Assembly (NCBI GenBank): GCA_045546555.1
Contig: JAZQCY010000067.1
Location: forward strand, 1 to 14,576
Length of the DNA stretch: 14,576 nucleotides
From: UMGS172 sp045546555
Lineage (GTDB): Bacteria > Bacillota > Clostridia > Oscillospirales > Acutalibacteraceae
Reading direction: 5' to 3'
Shown: one piece after another, positions 5,182-12,587 of the stretch
Position numbering within the stretch: the first letter of the stretch is position 1
How the letters are laid out: the number at the start of each line of letters is the position of its first letter
Translations under genes and position numbers: made by a program
Notes under the pieces: generated by a model
Database searches by the model: none
Seen by the model: only the letters and a program-made list of their open reading frames with translations
Told to the model about the DNA's origin: nothing

Positions 5182-8064
5182 CTATTGTATTGAAACAAAG
5201 TAGTCTACTATGCCTTGGGTCAAAGCCTTGGCACAATCATCATTGAAGTCATCACGTATCATCTGCGAGTATTCCTCGGCATTGGTGATGAATCCGTTTT
5301 CGGTCAAAACAACGGGGCAGTCGGACTGACGGCATCCGTAGAAATAGTGCCACTTTGTACCGCTCCACTTGCTGACCTTATAAAGATCGGCTTCTTCGGT
5401 TGCGGCATATACCTTTTTGGCCGCATTGGCCGAAAATGCATTGAAATGGTATGAGTTAAAGGCTCTCGGAGCCGTTGAGCTTGATGCATTGCGGTGGATG
5501 GCAATAGCAAAATCGGCCTTTTTATCTCTTATCAGCTTCATACGCTGTTCGGCTGTCGGGTTGGTGTCATTGTCATACCTCGACAAATAAACGGTAGCAC
5601 CGATTGCTTCAAGCTCCTTCTTCAGCTTTTCCGAAAGGGTGAGGTTAAGCTGTGATTCGTTGTATTTGCCGTGGCTTCCGACAGCACCGATATCATTTCC
5701 GCCGTGACCAACGTCAATAACAACGGTAATTCCGTCAAGACGGTAGCCGTAAGAATTTGTTTCATCAGCGGTAATGCGTGCAGGGTTTAGGAATGAGAAC
5801 ACGAGCTGACCGTCAGAATTATATTCTGCACTCCAACCATAGAACATACCCTTCTTTTTAAGATAAAGTCGCAGGGTATGGTCTTCTTTGTTCTTGATGA
5901 TCTCGGCTTTAGAGAAAATAGGATTGTTTTCCGGGATGGAAATATCACCGTTAAACACCGTTGCATAGCTGAAGGTTATCTCAACATACTCAAAGGTGGC
6001 TTCCTTAATGGTATAGTCACGGTTGCCTGCCTTTTCACTCGTGTATTTTTGCGGCTTTACATCAAGCGTAAACGGCGCTTTCCACATAACGTCCAAGGTA
6101 AGCTGTGTGTAACGACCCGAATCGTTTACAGATGCAACCGTAACCTCATTGTGGTCGGGTAGCTTGCCCTTGTATACCTTTAGGATATTGACCCCCTTTG
6201 AGGAGGTGGTGTATACCATCTTGCCGTAACGCAGCACCTTCATTTTACCGCCGCTTGAGGATACATCGCCTATGCAGTAGTCAACGGTGCCCTGCGGCAG
6301 GTAGTTGTTGGTAGGTCTTGAATAGTCGCTGTCATCGGTTGCACTGAAGGTTTCGGCCTGCCAATTGATGACCTCGCCGATATCGTATTCCTTTTCACGC
6401 TCCTCGTGAATTACGGTGATATTGGCACCCTTTTCGGTTTCGGTGCCGTACTGCGATTTGGCGGTAAAGGTGACCTTGCCGAGCGCCTTGTCCTCATCAT
6501 AAACCAACGGCAGCTCAATTCTTCCCGAATAGTTGCTGTATTCACCCGTGGGTTGTCCCATTTCGTCAAGTATCGGCTCCTCCTGCAGGGTGACGGTGGT
6601 GTCACCAAGCTTTGCTGTGACCGTACTGCCTGAAAGGGCAACACATCCGACAAGCAGTACCGAACGGCTTGCAAGGCTCTGCTTGGTGGTGGGAGTTATG
6701 CTTTTGATAACCAACTTTTTATAGGTTATCTTATAGGTTTCGGTGACACCTTTATGTTCAATTTTAAAGGTGTTTAAGCCTATTTCAAGGTCAAGGTCCA
6801 ATGAAAAATATCCAAGCTCGGTCCTTTCAAGCTCTTCACCGTTGAGGGTCAGCTTAAACGAGGGGTCGGAAGCACCCGTGAGCATTACGTGCGAGTCGTA
6901 TGTGGTAAACTTTTTCTTCTCGGGACGGGAAACAGAAAGCTCCTTTAAAACGTAGTCGTCGGCCCATTGGTCGGCAAAGAACTTTTTAACGGCATCACGG
7001 CTTTCGGTCGTATCATTTGCAAACTCATTCCAGCCGTCAATGATAATTCCGCTGATCTTCATATCCTCCAAAGCGGTAAGCTGTCGGAGTATCTGATCGG
7101 TCATCTCCCAGCCATCAGCATCGCTGCCGATCTTGCTGTAGTCCAGCTTGCAGTAAATATCACTATCAACCTCAAGCTCGGTCTTAAAGCCTTCAAAATA
7201 TGCCTTAAAATCGCTTTCCTTGAGCTCGGTCGAGTGGGAGTTAAATATCACGGCAAAATCGATATAGCCCTCTTTAAGACCGGTTTTGTAGTCATAAACG
7301 GCAATGTGCGGTGTGTTGTTTTCGTTTATCTCAACACCGGTGTAAAGAGTGGCGTCTGAACGTGCCGCCGCAAGGTAAAACTGCTCTAAAATATTATTTA
7401 ATTTAGTGTAAAGGAATTGCTCGTTTGCTTCGCCGTCATCGGCAGTAGGGTACTCATCTGCTGAAATGTCCTCGGGCAATATGTAGCAGTTTTTAAGAAC
7501 AAGCATATCGGAATTTTCACCGATGCTTTTGTTGGCCAAAACCGAGCAGATACGCTCAACGTCTTCGGTTTTTGCAAAGCGGTCCTTAACCAAGGCTCTG
7601 ACATCAATGGAGGTTATAATGGTCAGCTTTTGACTTTTTGCATAGCTGTAAAATTCCTTTAAAAGGTCACCTGCAGGTGCAGTATACTCGCTTGTTGTGA
7701 ACAAAAGACCGTCTTTAAAGTTTAAGGTCAGCTCAATCGAGTCGAAGCCATCGGTTTTTACCGAGTCGATAAGCGCTTTCGAGCTTTCAACTGCATCAGT
7801 CATCGTTGCTTCGTCGGTCAAAAAGTCCTCACCCGGGGTGACAGTAATACTGTTAAACGAGGTCATGGGGATCTTTTCAACCGGCTCGGGAGGAGTAATA
7901 GGCTCGGGTACCGAGCTTGGGTTGTTGACCGTGCTTGATTGCTCGCTGCTGTTACCCAACACAAATATGCCGACCGAAGCCGCTGATATCACGATAGTCA
8001 TAGCCAGCAATATCGGTATTATCATCATCAGATTAAGTTTCAAGCTTCTTGGTTGTTCTTTCAT
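5182..8064 (-). CDS. Membrane-anchored multidomain N-acetylmuramoyl-L-alanine amidase (Amidase_3)
   Basis: The 960-residue protein starts with a short cytoplasmic tail and one membrane segment (about 12-36), then a Pro-rich linker (50-64). Residues 65-375 look like a TIM-barrel, glycoside-hydrolase-like module (ending KISGIIIDGWNEF). Two Ig-like beta domains follow (about 385-450 and 452-555), and then a beta-rich region (about 600-770) that may be AMIN-like. The C-terminal catalytic domain (775-960) has the Amidase_3 zinc ligands H787 (DVGHGG), E803 (YNES), H857 (AIHRN) and the catalytic E922 (LTENGF). The family cleaves the amide bond between MurNAc and L-Ala in peptidoglycan, outside the cell. 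The ATG is 3 bp after the GHL10 stop; its GGAG lies in the GHL10 tail, so the two are co-transcribed. Family members are usually far shorter; the long exported arm is notable. Confidence 0.9.
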   Translation of the reverse strand: MKEQPRSLKLNLMMIIPILLAMTIVISAASVGIFVLGNSSEQSSTVNNPSSVPEPITPPEPVEKIPMTSFNSITVTPGEDFLTDEATMTDAVESSKALIDSVKTDGFDSIELTLNFKDGLLFTTSEYTAPAGDLLKEFYSYAKSQKLTIITSIDVRALVKDRFAKTEDVERICSVLANKSIGENSDMLVLKNCYILPEDISADEYPTADDGEANEQFLYTKLNNILEQFYLAAARSDATLYTGVEINENNTPHIAVYDYKTGLKEGYIDFAVIFNSHSTELKESDFKAYFEGFKTELEVDSDIYCKLDYSKIGSDADGWEMTDQILRQLTALEDMKISGIIIDGWNEFANDTTESRDAVKKFFADQWADDYVLKELSVSRPEKKKFTTYDSHVMLTGASDPSFKLTLNGEELERTELGYFSLDLDLEIGLNTFKIEHKGVTETYKITYKKLVIKSITPTTKQSLASRSVLLVGCVALSGSTVTAKLGDTTVTLQEEPILDEMGQPTGEYSNYSGRIELPLVYDEDKALGKVTFTAKSQYGTETEKGANITVIHEEREKEYDIGEVINWQAETFSATDDSDYSRPTNNYLPQGTVDYCIGDVSSSGGKMKVLRYGKMVYTTSSKGVNILKVYKGKLPDHNEVTVASVNDSGRYTQLTLDVMWKAPFTLDVKPQKYTSEKAGNRDYTIKEATFEYVEITFSYATVFNGDISIPENNPIFSKAEIIKNKEDHTLRLYLKKKGMFYGWSAEYNSDGQLVFSFLNPARITADETNSYGYRLDGITVVIDVGHGGNDIGAVGSHGKYNESQLNLTLSEKLKKELEAIGATVYLSRYDNDTNPTAEQRMKLIRDKKADFAIAIHRNASSSTAPRAFNSYHFNAFSANAAKKVYAATEEADLYKVSKWSGTKWHYFYGCRQSDCPVVLTENGFITNAEEYSQMIRDDFNDDCAKALTQGIVDYFVSIQ

Positions 8065-8067
8065 TTT

Positions 8068-9636
8068 TTACTCCTGAGCTATCTGCTTTAGTGCGTCCTT
8101 TAATTTTGTATACTGTGTTTTTGCAAGATTCGTTTGGTCGGTGATGGATGAATATGAGAAGATAAACACTCCGTCACAGCCCTTTTGCTTGGCTTCAAGC
8201 GTTTGCCTTGCTAATATATCGTCGTCGGTCTGCCACTCGGTGGTTTTGGCATCAACCGTGCCGATTTTATAAGCCGCAAGACCGATATAAAGCTTAATAT
8301 TATTCTTACGTGGAATGCTTAACCATCGATTTAAAATTTTGGTATAGTCCGCTGTCGGGTGGTCGTAACCAAAATATATTTGCGGTGCTATGTAATCGGT
8401 ATAGCCCGATGTGTTCATCCATTTGGCGATATCGGCAAACTTGACGTTATAGTTCTGATCACTGCCGTTATTTGAAATGTGATACGACGGGCTGATGCCA
8501 AACTGAACACTGCTGTCTATTTCGTTAATGGCACGGTAGACACCCGAGATAAGTGCATTGACGTTGGCTCTGCGCCAATCGTCCAACGAAAGATTGGTGC
8601 CGCTCTTCTGATGCTCCGCTTTATCAAAATCCTCATCGACGGTATTCACAAAGGGGTAGAAGTAATCGTCAAAATGTATTCCGTCAACGTCATATTTCTG
8701 AACTATCTCACGAACGCCGTTGATGATAAGCTTCTGCACCTCAACCTCTGACGGGTTGAAATACAAACCGTTTTTATAGGTCAAAACGTATCGGTCGTTG
8801 GCGGTATTTCCATCACTCAGCCATTTTTTAGCAGGGTGACTGTCAGCAAGTGAATTTACGTTGGTCGTACTGCTTGAAATGCGATAAGGATTTAACCAAG
8901 CGTGTATCTGCAAATTTCGGTCGTGAGCCGCCTTTACCATATACTCAAGCGCATCATAGCCGGGGTCTTTTCCTTGAGTGCCGGTCATATAAACGCTCAT
9001 GGGGAAGTACTCCGAATAATAAAGCGCATCGGCAAACGGACGAACCTGACATATAACGGCGTCACACCCAAGGTCAACGGCCGAATCAAACATTTTGTTT
9101 ATCTTTTGCTTAAAGGTTGCCTCGGTATCTTTTTTGAAATCAAGCTCATAGTAAGCATACCATATAGCCGATGTAAACTGTGTCTTGGGCGGTGTTACCG
9201 TACCGCCCGACGAGGTGTTACCCGAAGACGAGCTTCCCGAGGATGTATTACCCGATGAACTGCTACCCGATGAAGTATTACCCGACGATGTTTCATCGGA
9301 AGATAAATTCTCGGATGAGCTTTCGGCAGACGAATCGGAGCTTGTATCGGATGAGATATCGGAAGATGTTACATCCGACGAGGTTGACGATATATCACTG
9401 CTTGTATCCGACGTAGAGTCAGAGCTTGTGTCGGCTACTGTTGAAGATGAGTTATCGGTCGAATTATTTAGGGTGTCGTACTGACTGTGCACAGAGCTGT
9501 TAAGACCGCCGTTCAAAACATCACGGTCGCTTTTCACGATCATAATGCAACCAACCATTGCGAATGTATAAACTATGGCAATGATCAAAGCGATCCATGT
9601 GATCGTAGCACGTTTCATTTTGCGTGTACCGTACAA
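8068..9636 (-). CDS. GHL10-family (DUF187) glycoside-hydrolase-like surface protein with Ser-rich stalk
   Basis: The 522-residue protein has an N-terminal hydrophobic segment (about 12-35) ending in AMVGC, an imperfect lipobox, so it is either lipid- or membrane-anchored. A 100-residue Ser/Asp/Thr/Gly stalk (about 47-146) ends in SSGNTSSGSS repeats. The GHL10 domain (about 154-520) shows CQVRPFADALY, HAWLNPYR and DGIHFDDYFYP, hallmarks of the FenI/YngK group thought to act on cell-wall or other glycans. The TTG start (9634-9636) is chosen because GGAGG lies 8 nt upstream; the next ATG (M7) is 18 nt further on and badly spaced. It is the first gene of a two-gene unit with the amidase. Exact substrate is not known for the family. 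Confidence 0.9.
   Translation of the reverse strand: MYGTRKMKRATITWIALIIAIVYTFAMVGCIMIVKSDRDVLNGGLNSSVHSQYDTLNNSTDNSSSTVADTSSDSTSDTSSDISSTSSDVTSSDISSDTSSDSSAESSSENLSSDETSSGNTSSGSSSSGNTSSGSSSSGNTSSGGTVTPPKTQFTSAIWYAYYELDFKKDTEATFKQKINKMFDSAVDLGCDAVICQVRPFADALYYSEYFPMSVYMTGTQGKDPGYDALEYMVKAAHDRNLQIHAWLNPYRISSSTTNVNSLADSHPAKKWLSDGNTANDRYVLTYKNGLYFNPSEVEVQKLIINGVREIVQKYDVDGIHFDDYFYPFVNTVDEDFDKAEHQKSGTNLSLDDWRRANVNALISGVYRAINEIDSSVQFGISPSYHISNNGSDQNYNVKFADIAKWMNTSGYTDYIAPQIYFGYDHPTADYTKILNRWLSIPRKNNIKLYIGLAAYKIGTVDAKTTEWQTDDDILARQTLEAKQKGCDGVFIFSYSSITDQTNLAKTQYTKLKDALKQIAQE
9202..9288 (-). repeat. 30-bp tandem repeats encoding SSGNTSSGSS units
   Basis: Within the GHL10 stalk, residues 117-145 are two full SSGNTSSGSS units and one partial unit, giving a 30-bp period in the DNA. 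This low-complexity stretch can expand or contract and would change stalk length. It also creates an acidic antisense reading frame that is not a gene. Confidence 0.7.
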
Positions 9637-9658
9637 ATCGTCAGCCTCCAGAAAAATA

Positions 9659-9687
9659 TTGAAATATATATCTAATTATATTATAAT
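9659..9687 (+). promoter_or_regulatory. Probable promoter of the DUF1294 gene
   Basis: TTGAAA (9659-9664) and TATAAT (9682-9687) are separated by 17 bp, about 45 bp before the start codon. It overlaps the promoter of the divergent GHL10 gene, so RNA polymerase may occupy only one of the two at a time. Confidence 0.6.
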
Positions 9688-9703
9688 ATTATAAAAATAA
9701 CAA
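9675..9703 (-). promoter_or_regulatory. Probable promoter of the GHL10/amidase operon
   Basis: On the minus strand, TTGTTA (9698-9703) and TATAAT (9675-9680) are separated by 17 bp. The surroundings are very AT-rich, so neighbouring registers are possible. It overlaps the divergent plus-strand promoter. Confidence 0.55.
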
Positions 9704-9731
9704 TACTAAATTTGAGAAAAAGAGTGCAGTT

Positions 9732-10007
9732 ATGACCGATTTCGACCTATATTTTTTGGTATATCTGGCAATCATATCCTTAATTTCCATAATACTTGTA
9801 ATTCTGGATAAGTCCAAAGCCAAAAAACGCCGCTACCGAATACCCGAAGCGGTACTGTTTTTGTTTGCGGCTTTGGGCGGGAGTGCCGCTATGTATTTGA
9901 CCCTTTGCCTTGTTCACCACAAGACCCAAAAGAATCATTTTGCTTTTGGAATACCGTTTATATTTTTCCTGCAATGCGTATGTGTTTATGTTATTTACAC
10001 ACATTAA
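9732..10007 (+). CDS. DUF1294 family small membrane protein
   Basis: The 91-residue protein has an N-terminal membrane helix (about 6-26), then the DUF1294 core: DKSKAKKRRYRIPEAVLFLFAALGG with a second hydrophobic segment, HHKTQKNHFAFGIP, and a third helix to the end. The family is widespread in bacteria and its function is unknown. The ribosome binding site is weak (AGAGTG). It is divergent from the GHL10 operon with a 95-bp shared upstream region. No terminator is visible before the FMN-riboswitch promoter 13 bp after the stop. Confidence 0.87.
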   Translation: MTDFDLYFLVYLAIISLISIILVILDKSKAKKRRYRIPEAVLFLFAALGGSAAMYLTLCLVHHKTQKNHFAFGIPFIFFLQCVCVYVIYTH

Positions 10008-10019
10008 CAGATTTGTCTA

Positions 10020-10048
10020 TTGACAAAACCAATGTCAAGTAATATAAT
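10020..10048 (+). promoter_or_regulatory. Promoter of the FMN riboswitch / ribU unit
   Basis: TTGACA (10020-10025) and TATAAT (10043-10048) are separated by 17 bp, a perfect consensus. Transcription should start near 10055, about 15 nt before the FMN aptamer. Confidence 0.9.
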
Positions 10049-10068
10049 GTCAGTAACAATTAAATATC

Positions 10069-10190
10069 GTCTTCAGGGCGGGGTGAGATTCCCCACCGGC
10101 GGTAAGGTGCCTTGCACCAAGCCCGCGAGCGCTTTTGCGTTGATTTGGTGAGATTCCAAAGCCGACGGTACAGTCCGGATGAAAGAAGAT
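10069..10190 (+). ncRNA. FMN riboswitch (RFN element)
   Basis: The conserved RFN landmarks are all present in order: CTTCAGGGCGGGGTGAGATT, CCCCACCGGCGGTAA, AAGCCCGCGAGC, GATTTGGTGAGATTCC, GCCGACGGTACAGTCCGGATG and AAAGAAGA closing P1 with TCTTC. It binds flavin mononucleotide. An intrinsic terminator at 10221-10247 follows, so high FMN should stop transcription before ribU. Confidence 0.97.
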
Positions 10191-10220
10191 ACATAAAAGC
10201 ACTTGTGGTGTTTTGTTGTT

Positions 10221-10247
10221 CCGCCTTGTTTTCAAGGCGGTTTTTTT
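10221..10247 (+). terminator. Riboswitch-controlled terminator before ribU
   Basis: CCGCCTTG (10221-10228) pairs with CAAGGCGG (10233-10240) around a TTTT loop and is followed by seven T residues. It ends four bases before the ribU ribosome binding site, so it is the expression platform of the FMN riboswitch. Confidence 0.93.
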
Positions 10248-10261
10248 ATCGGAGGATCATT

Positions 10262-10945
10262 ATGGCAACCAAAGCAAACAACAATATTAAAAAAATGACG
10301 GTCATTGCTGTGCTGTGCGCAATTGCATATCTAATGTCATTGATTTTTCCTTTTAAGGTGCAATTCCTAACATTCGATTTAAAAGATGCCATTATTGCTA
10401 TAGCATCCTTGATGTACGGCCCGTTGGCAGGCCTTATTGGCTCGGTGGTTGTACCGTTTTTAGAGTTTATAACTACATCTGAAACAGGTGTCTACGGCTT
10501 TATAATGAACTTTTTGTCAAGTGCGGCGTTTTCGGTCACGGCAGGCTTTATCTATAAATACAAAAGGTCTTTTTCGGGTGCAATATTTGCCATGCTCTCG
10601 GCAGTTTTGGCAGTTACGGCTGTTATGCTTTTGGCCAATCTGTTTATAACACCTTATTATATCGGAATGACCGATATCGGTGCCGCCAGGAGTGCGGTTG
10701 TTGATATGATACCAACCTTGCTCTTGCCGTTTAATTTGATCAAATCGGTCGTCAACGCATCTCTGACCTTGCTTGTTTACAAGCCCGTCACGGCGGCCTT
10801 TGCCCGTATGAGACTTGTTGAAAAAAAGGTTTATTCAAAGGGCGCAGGCACACGCTCGGTCATATTGATGCTCAGTTGCCTTGCCGTTGCCGCCGCCGCT
10901 GTGGTGATTTTTATGCTGTGTCTTGGCGGAACTGTCGAATTTTAG
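10262..10945 (+). CDS. ribU: Riboflavin ECF transporter substrate-binding subunit (S component)
   Basis: The 227-residue protein is very hydrophobic with about six membrane helices, a short polar N-terminus (MATKANNNIKK) and an S-component-like core (KVQFLTFDLKDAIIAIASLMYGPLAGLIGS). S components bind the vitamin and work with a shared EcfT/EcfA energy module, which is not encoded here. The FMN riboswitch directly upstream supports riboflavin as the substrate. The ATG at 10262 has GGAGG six bases upstream and lies after the terminator; a longer frame starting at 10112 runs through the riboswitch and is not the real start. It is transcribed from its own consensus promoter and is repressed by FMN. 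Confidence 0.95.
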   Translation: MATKANNNIKKMTVIAVLCAIAYLMSLIFPFKVQFLTFDLKDAIIAIASLMYGPLAGLIGSVVVPFLEFITTSETGVYGFIMNFLSSAAFSVTAGFIYKYKRSFSGAIFAMLSAVLAVTAVMLLANLFITPYYIGMTDIGAARSAVVDMIPTLLLPFNLIKSVVNASLTLLVYKPVTAAFARMRLVEKKVYSKGAGTRSVILMLSCLAVAAAAVVIFMLCLGGTVEF

Positions 10946-10957
10946 GGAAATTTACTA

Positions 10958-10985
10958 TTGACAAATTGAAATTTGATGATATAAT
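10958..10985 (+). promoter_or_regulatory. Promoter of the SAM riboswitch / metK unit
   Basis: TTGACA (10958-10963) and TATAAT (10980-10985) are separated by 16 bp, 13 bp after the ribU stop codon. Both hexamers are consensus. Confidence 0.87.
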
Positions 10986-11008
10986 ACTTCACGGAAAACA
11001 GAATACGT

Positions 11009-11103
11009 CCTTATCAAGAGTGGTGGAGGGGTCCGGCCCTGTGAAGCCCGGCAACCTGTTTAAAACAAGGTGCTAAATCCGGCGGTTTTACCGAAAGATG
11101 AGG
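11009..11103 (+). ncRNA. SAM-I riboswitch (S box)
   Basis: S-box landmarks are present in order: CTTATCAAGAG, GTGGAGGG, CCGGCCCTGTGAAGCCCGGC, AACC, GGTGCTAAATCC and GAAAGATGAG. P1 forms between CCTTATC (11009-11015) and GATGAGG (11097-11103). A terminator follows at 11113-11142, so high S-adenosylmethionine should shut off metK. Confidence 0.97.
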
Positions 11104-11112
11104 TTTAAATTT

Positions 11113-11142
11113 GACCTGCTTCTTTCGAGGCAGGTCGTTTTT
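11113..11142 (+). terminator. Riboswitch-controlled terminator before metK
   Basis: A 10-bp stem (11113-11122 with 11127-11136, one G-U) closes a TTTC loop and is followed by GTTTTTTG. It lies 10 nt after the SAM-I aptamer and about 25 nt before the metK ribosome binding site. Confidence 0.92.
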
Positions 11143-11178
11143 TGTGTTTAAAATGAAGATGATATAAAGGAGAAAATT

Positions 11179-12360
11179 ATGGGAAAGCTTTTGTTTACAT
11201 CCGAATCGGTTACTGCAGGTCATCCCGATAAGGTATCGGACAGCGTTTCCGATGCTATTCTTGATGCCATTATTGCTCAGGACCCTCAAGCTCGTGTTGC
11301 TTGTGAGACCTTCTGCACCACCGGTGTTGTTACCGTTATGGGTGAGATAACCACCACCGCTAAGGTCGATATCCCCAAGATCGTCCGCAAGACGGTTTGC
11401 GATATCGGTTACAATGCACCGTCACAAGGCTTTGACGGCAACACCTGCGCCGTTATGGTTGCTTTGGACGAGCAGTCGCCCGATATTGCAATGGGTGTTG
11501 ATAAGTCCTTGGAGCTTAAAAGCGGTGAGGAGGATGCATATAACCTCCACGGTGCAGGCGATCAGGGTATGATGTTCGGTTACGCTTGTGATGAGACCCC
11601 TGAACTTATGCCTATGCCTATCTCCTTGGCACATAAGCTTGCCAAGAAGCTGACCGAGGTCAGAAAAGACGGCACCTTGGGCTACCTTTGCCCCGACGGC
11701 AAGACCCAGGTCACCGTTGAATATGTTGACGGCAAACCCACAAGAGTTGAGGCTGTTGTTGTTTCAAGTCAGCACAGCGCCGATGTCGCTCTTGAGAACC
11801 TTAGAGCCGATATTTTGGAAAAGGTCATAAAGCCCGTTATCCCCGAGGGAATGATGGATGCCGAGACCAAGGTTTACATAAACCCAACAGGCCGTTTCGT
11901 TGTCGGCGGTCCGCAGGGCGATACAGGCCTTACCGGACGTAAGATAATCGTTGATACCTACGGCGGTTATGCACGTCACGGCGGCGGTGCCTTCAGCGGT
12001 AAGGACCCCACAAAGGTTGACCGTTCGGCCGCTTATGCCGCACGTTACGTTGCTAAAAATATCGTTAAAGCAGGCATAGCCACCAAGTGTGAGGTCGAGT
12101 TGGCCTACGCTATCGGTGTTGCAAGACCTGTTTCGGTCATGGTCGATACCTTTGGTACGGGTAAATACGCAGACGATAAAATAGCCGATGCGGTAAACAA
12201 GGTGTTTGATCTTCGTCCTGCCGCTATTATCGATACCTTCGATATGCGCACCCCCATCTATTCACAGCTTTCGGCTCTTGGACACATGGGCCGTGAGGAG
12301 CTGGGCGTTAAGTGGGAAAATACCGATAAGGTTGATGCATTGCTCAAAGCACTTAAATAA
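11179..12360 (+). CDS. metK: S-adenosylmethionine synthetase (methionine adenosyltransferase)
   Basis: The enzyme makes S-adenosylmethionine from ATP and L-methionine, with tripolyphosphate cleaved to PPi and Pi. The 393 residues match the family length. Visible motifs are the ATP-binding GHPDKVSD (14-21), GAGDQGMMFGYA in the middle, TGRKIIVDTYGG, and the phosphate-binding loop HGGGAFSGKDPTKVDRSAAY. The ATG is preceded by AAAGGAG at good distance. Own promoter and SAM-I riboswitch upstream give feedback control by the product. Codon use has a highly expressed look (frequent GGT, GTT, AAG). It is followed by a palindromic repeat rather than an obvious T-tailed terminator. Confidence 0.98.
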   Translation: MGKLLFTSESVTAGHPDKVSDSVSDAILDAIIAQDPQARVACETFCTTGVVTVMGEITTTAKVDIPKIVRKTVCDIGYNAPSQGFDGNTCAVMVALDEQSPDIAMGVDKSLELKSGEEDAYNLHGAGDQGMMFGYACDETPELMPMPISLAHKLAKKLTEVRKDGTLGYLCPDGKTQVTVEYVDGKPTRVEAVVVSSQHSADVALENLRADILEKVIKPVIPEGMMDAETKVYINPTGRFVVGGPQGDTGLTGRKIIVDTYGGYARHGGGAFSGKDPTKVDRSAAYAARYVAKNIVKAGIATKCEVELAYAIGVARPVSVMVDTFGTGKYADDKIADAVNKVFDLRPAAIIDTFDMRTPIYSQLSALGHMGREELGVKWENTDKVDALLKALK

Positions 12361-12399
12361 TTGCTTTAATTAAAGTAAATAGTATTTTAAAACGCAACC

Positions 12400-12447
12400 G
12401 TAGGGGCGACCTGTGGTCGCCTGCGGGCGAACGCAGTTCGCCCCTAC
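12400..12447. repeat. 48-bp palindromic repeat, copy 1
   Basis: The repeat begins GTAGGGGCGA and ends TCGCCCCTAC, with an inner hairpin GCGACCTGTGGTCGC. A second copy at 14074-14121 differs at a single base (T versus C at repeat position 23). It lies 39 bp after metK and may act as a transcript 3'-end structure, but lacks a T run. Confidence 0.85.
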
Positions 12448-12465
12448 ATTGATTTTAGTTTATTA

Positions 12466-12494
12466 TTGCAATTACCGGTGTTTTGGGGTAAAAT
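12466..12494 (+). promoter_or_regulatory. Possible promoter of pepD
   Basis: TTGCAA (12466-12471) and TAAAAT (12489-12494) are separated by 17 bp. It lies after the 48-bp repeat and before the hairpin repeat in the pepD leader. It matches consensus at four of six and five of six positions. Confidence 0.45.
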
Positions 12495-12506
12495 GATAGC
12501 ACTACC

Positions 12507-12571
12507 CCCTCAATATTGCCTCCCTTGCCTAAAGGGAGGTGGCTTGCCGTAAGGCAAGACGGAGGGATTCC
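12507..12571. repeat. Two-hairpin palindromic repeat in the pepD leader
   Basis: CCTCCCTT (12519-12526) pairs with AAGGGAGG (12532-12539), and CTTGCC (12543-12548) pairs with GGCAAG (12553-12558). CCCTC (12507-12511) can close the outside with GAGGG (12562-12566). This hairpin type is common in Clostridia. It ends seven bases before the pepD GGAGG, and its own GGAGG and GGAGGG sequences resemble ribosome binding sites. Confidence 0.65.
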
Positions 12572-12587
12572 TTTCTTGGAGGCACAA

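Noticed and set aside
9185..9484. Acidic 99-residue plus-strand protein
   Set aside because: It is antisense to the Ser-rich repeat stalk of the GHL10 protein, whose repetitive codons keep the opposite frame open.
10112..10261. N-terminal extension of ribU
   Set aside because: This part of the frame crosses the FMN aptamer and the terminator; the ATG at 10262 has a proper GGAGG.
12400..12447. Intrinsic terminator of metK
   Set aside because: The palindrome is strong but has no T run on either side and recurs elsewhere as a repeat, so I list it only as a repeat.
12516..12587. N-terminal extension of pepD
   Set aside because: It translates the palindromic repeat; the ATG at 12588 has a GGAGG five bases upstream and gives the usual PepD N-terminus.
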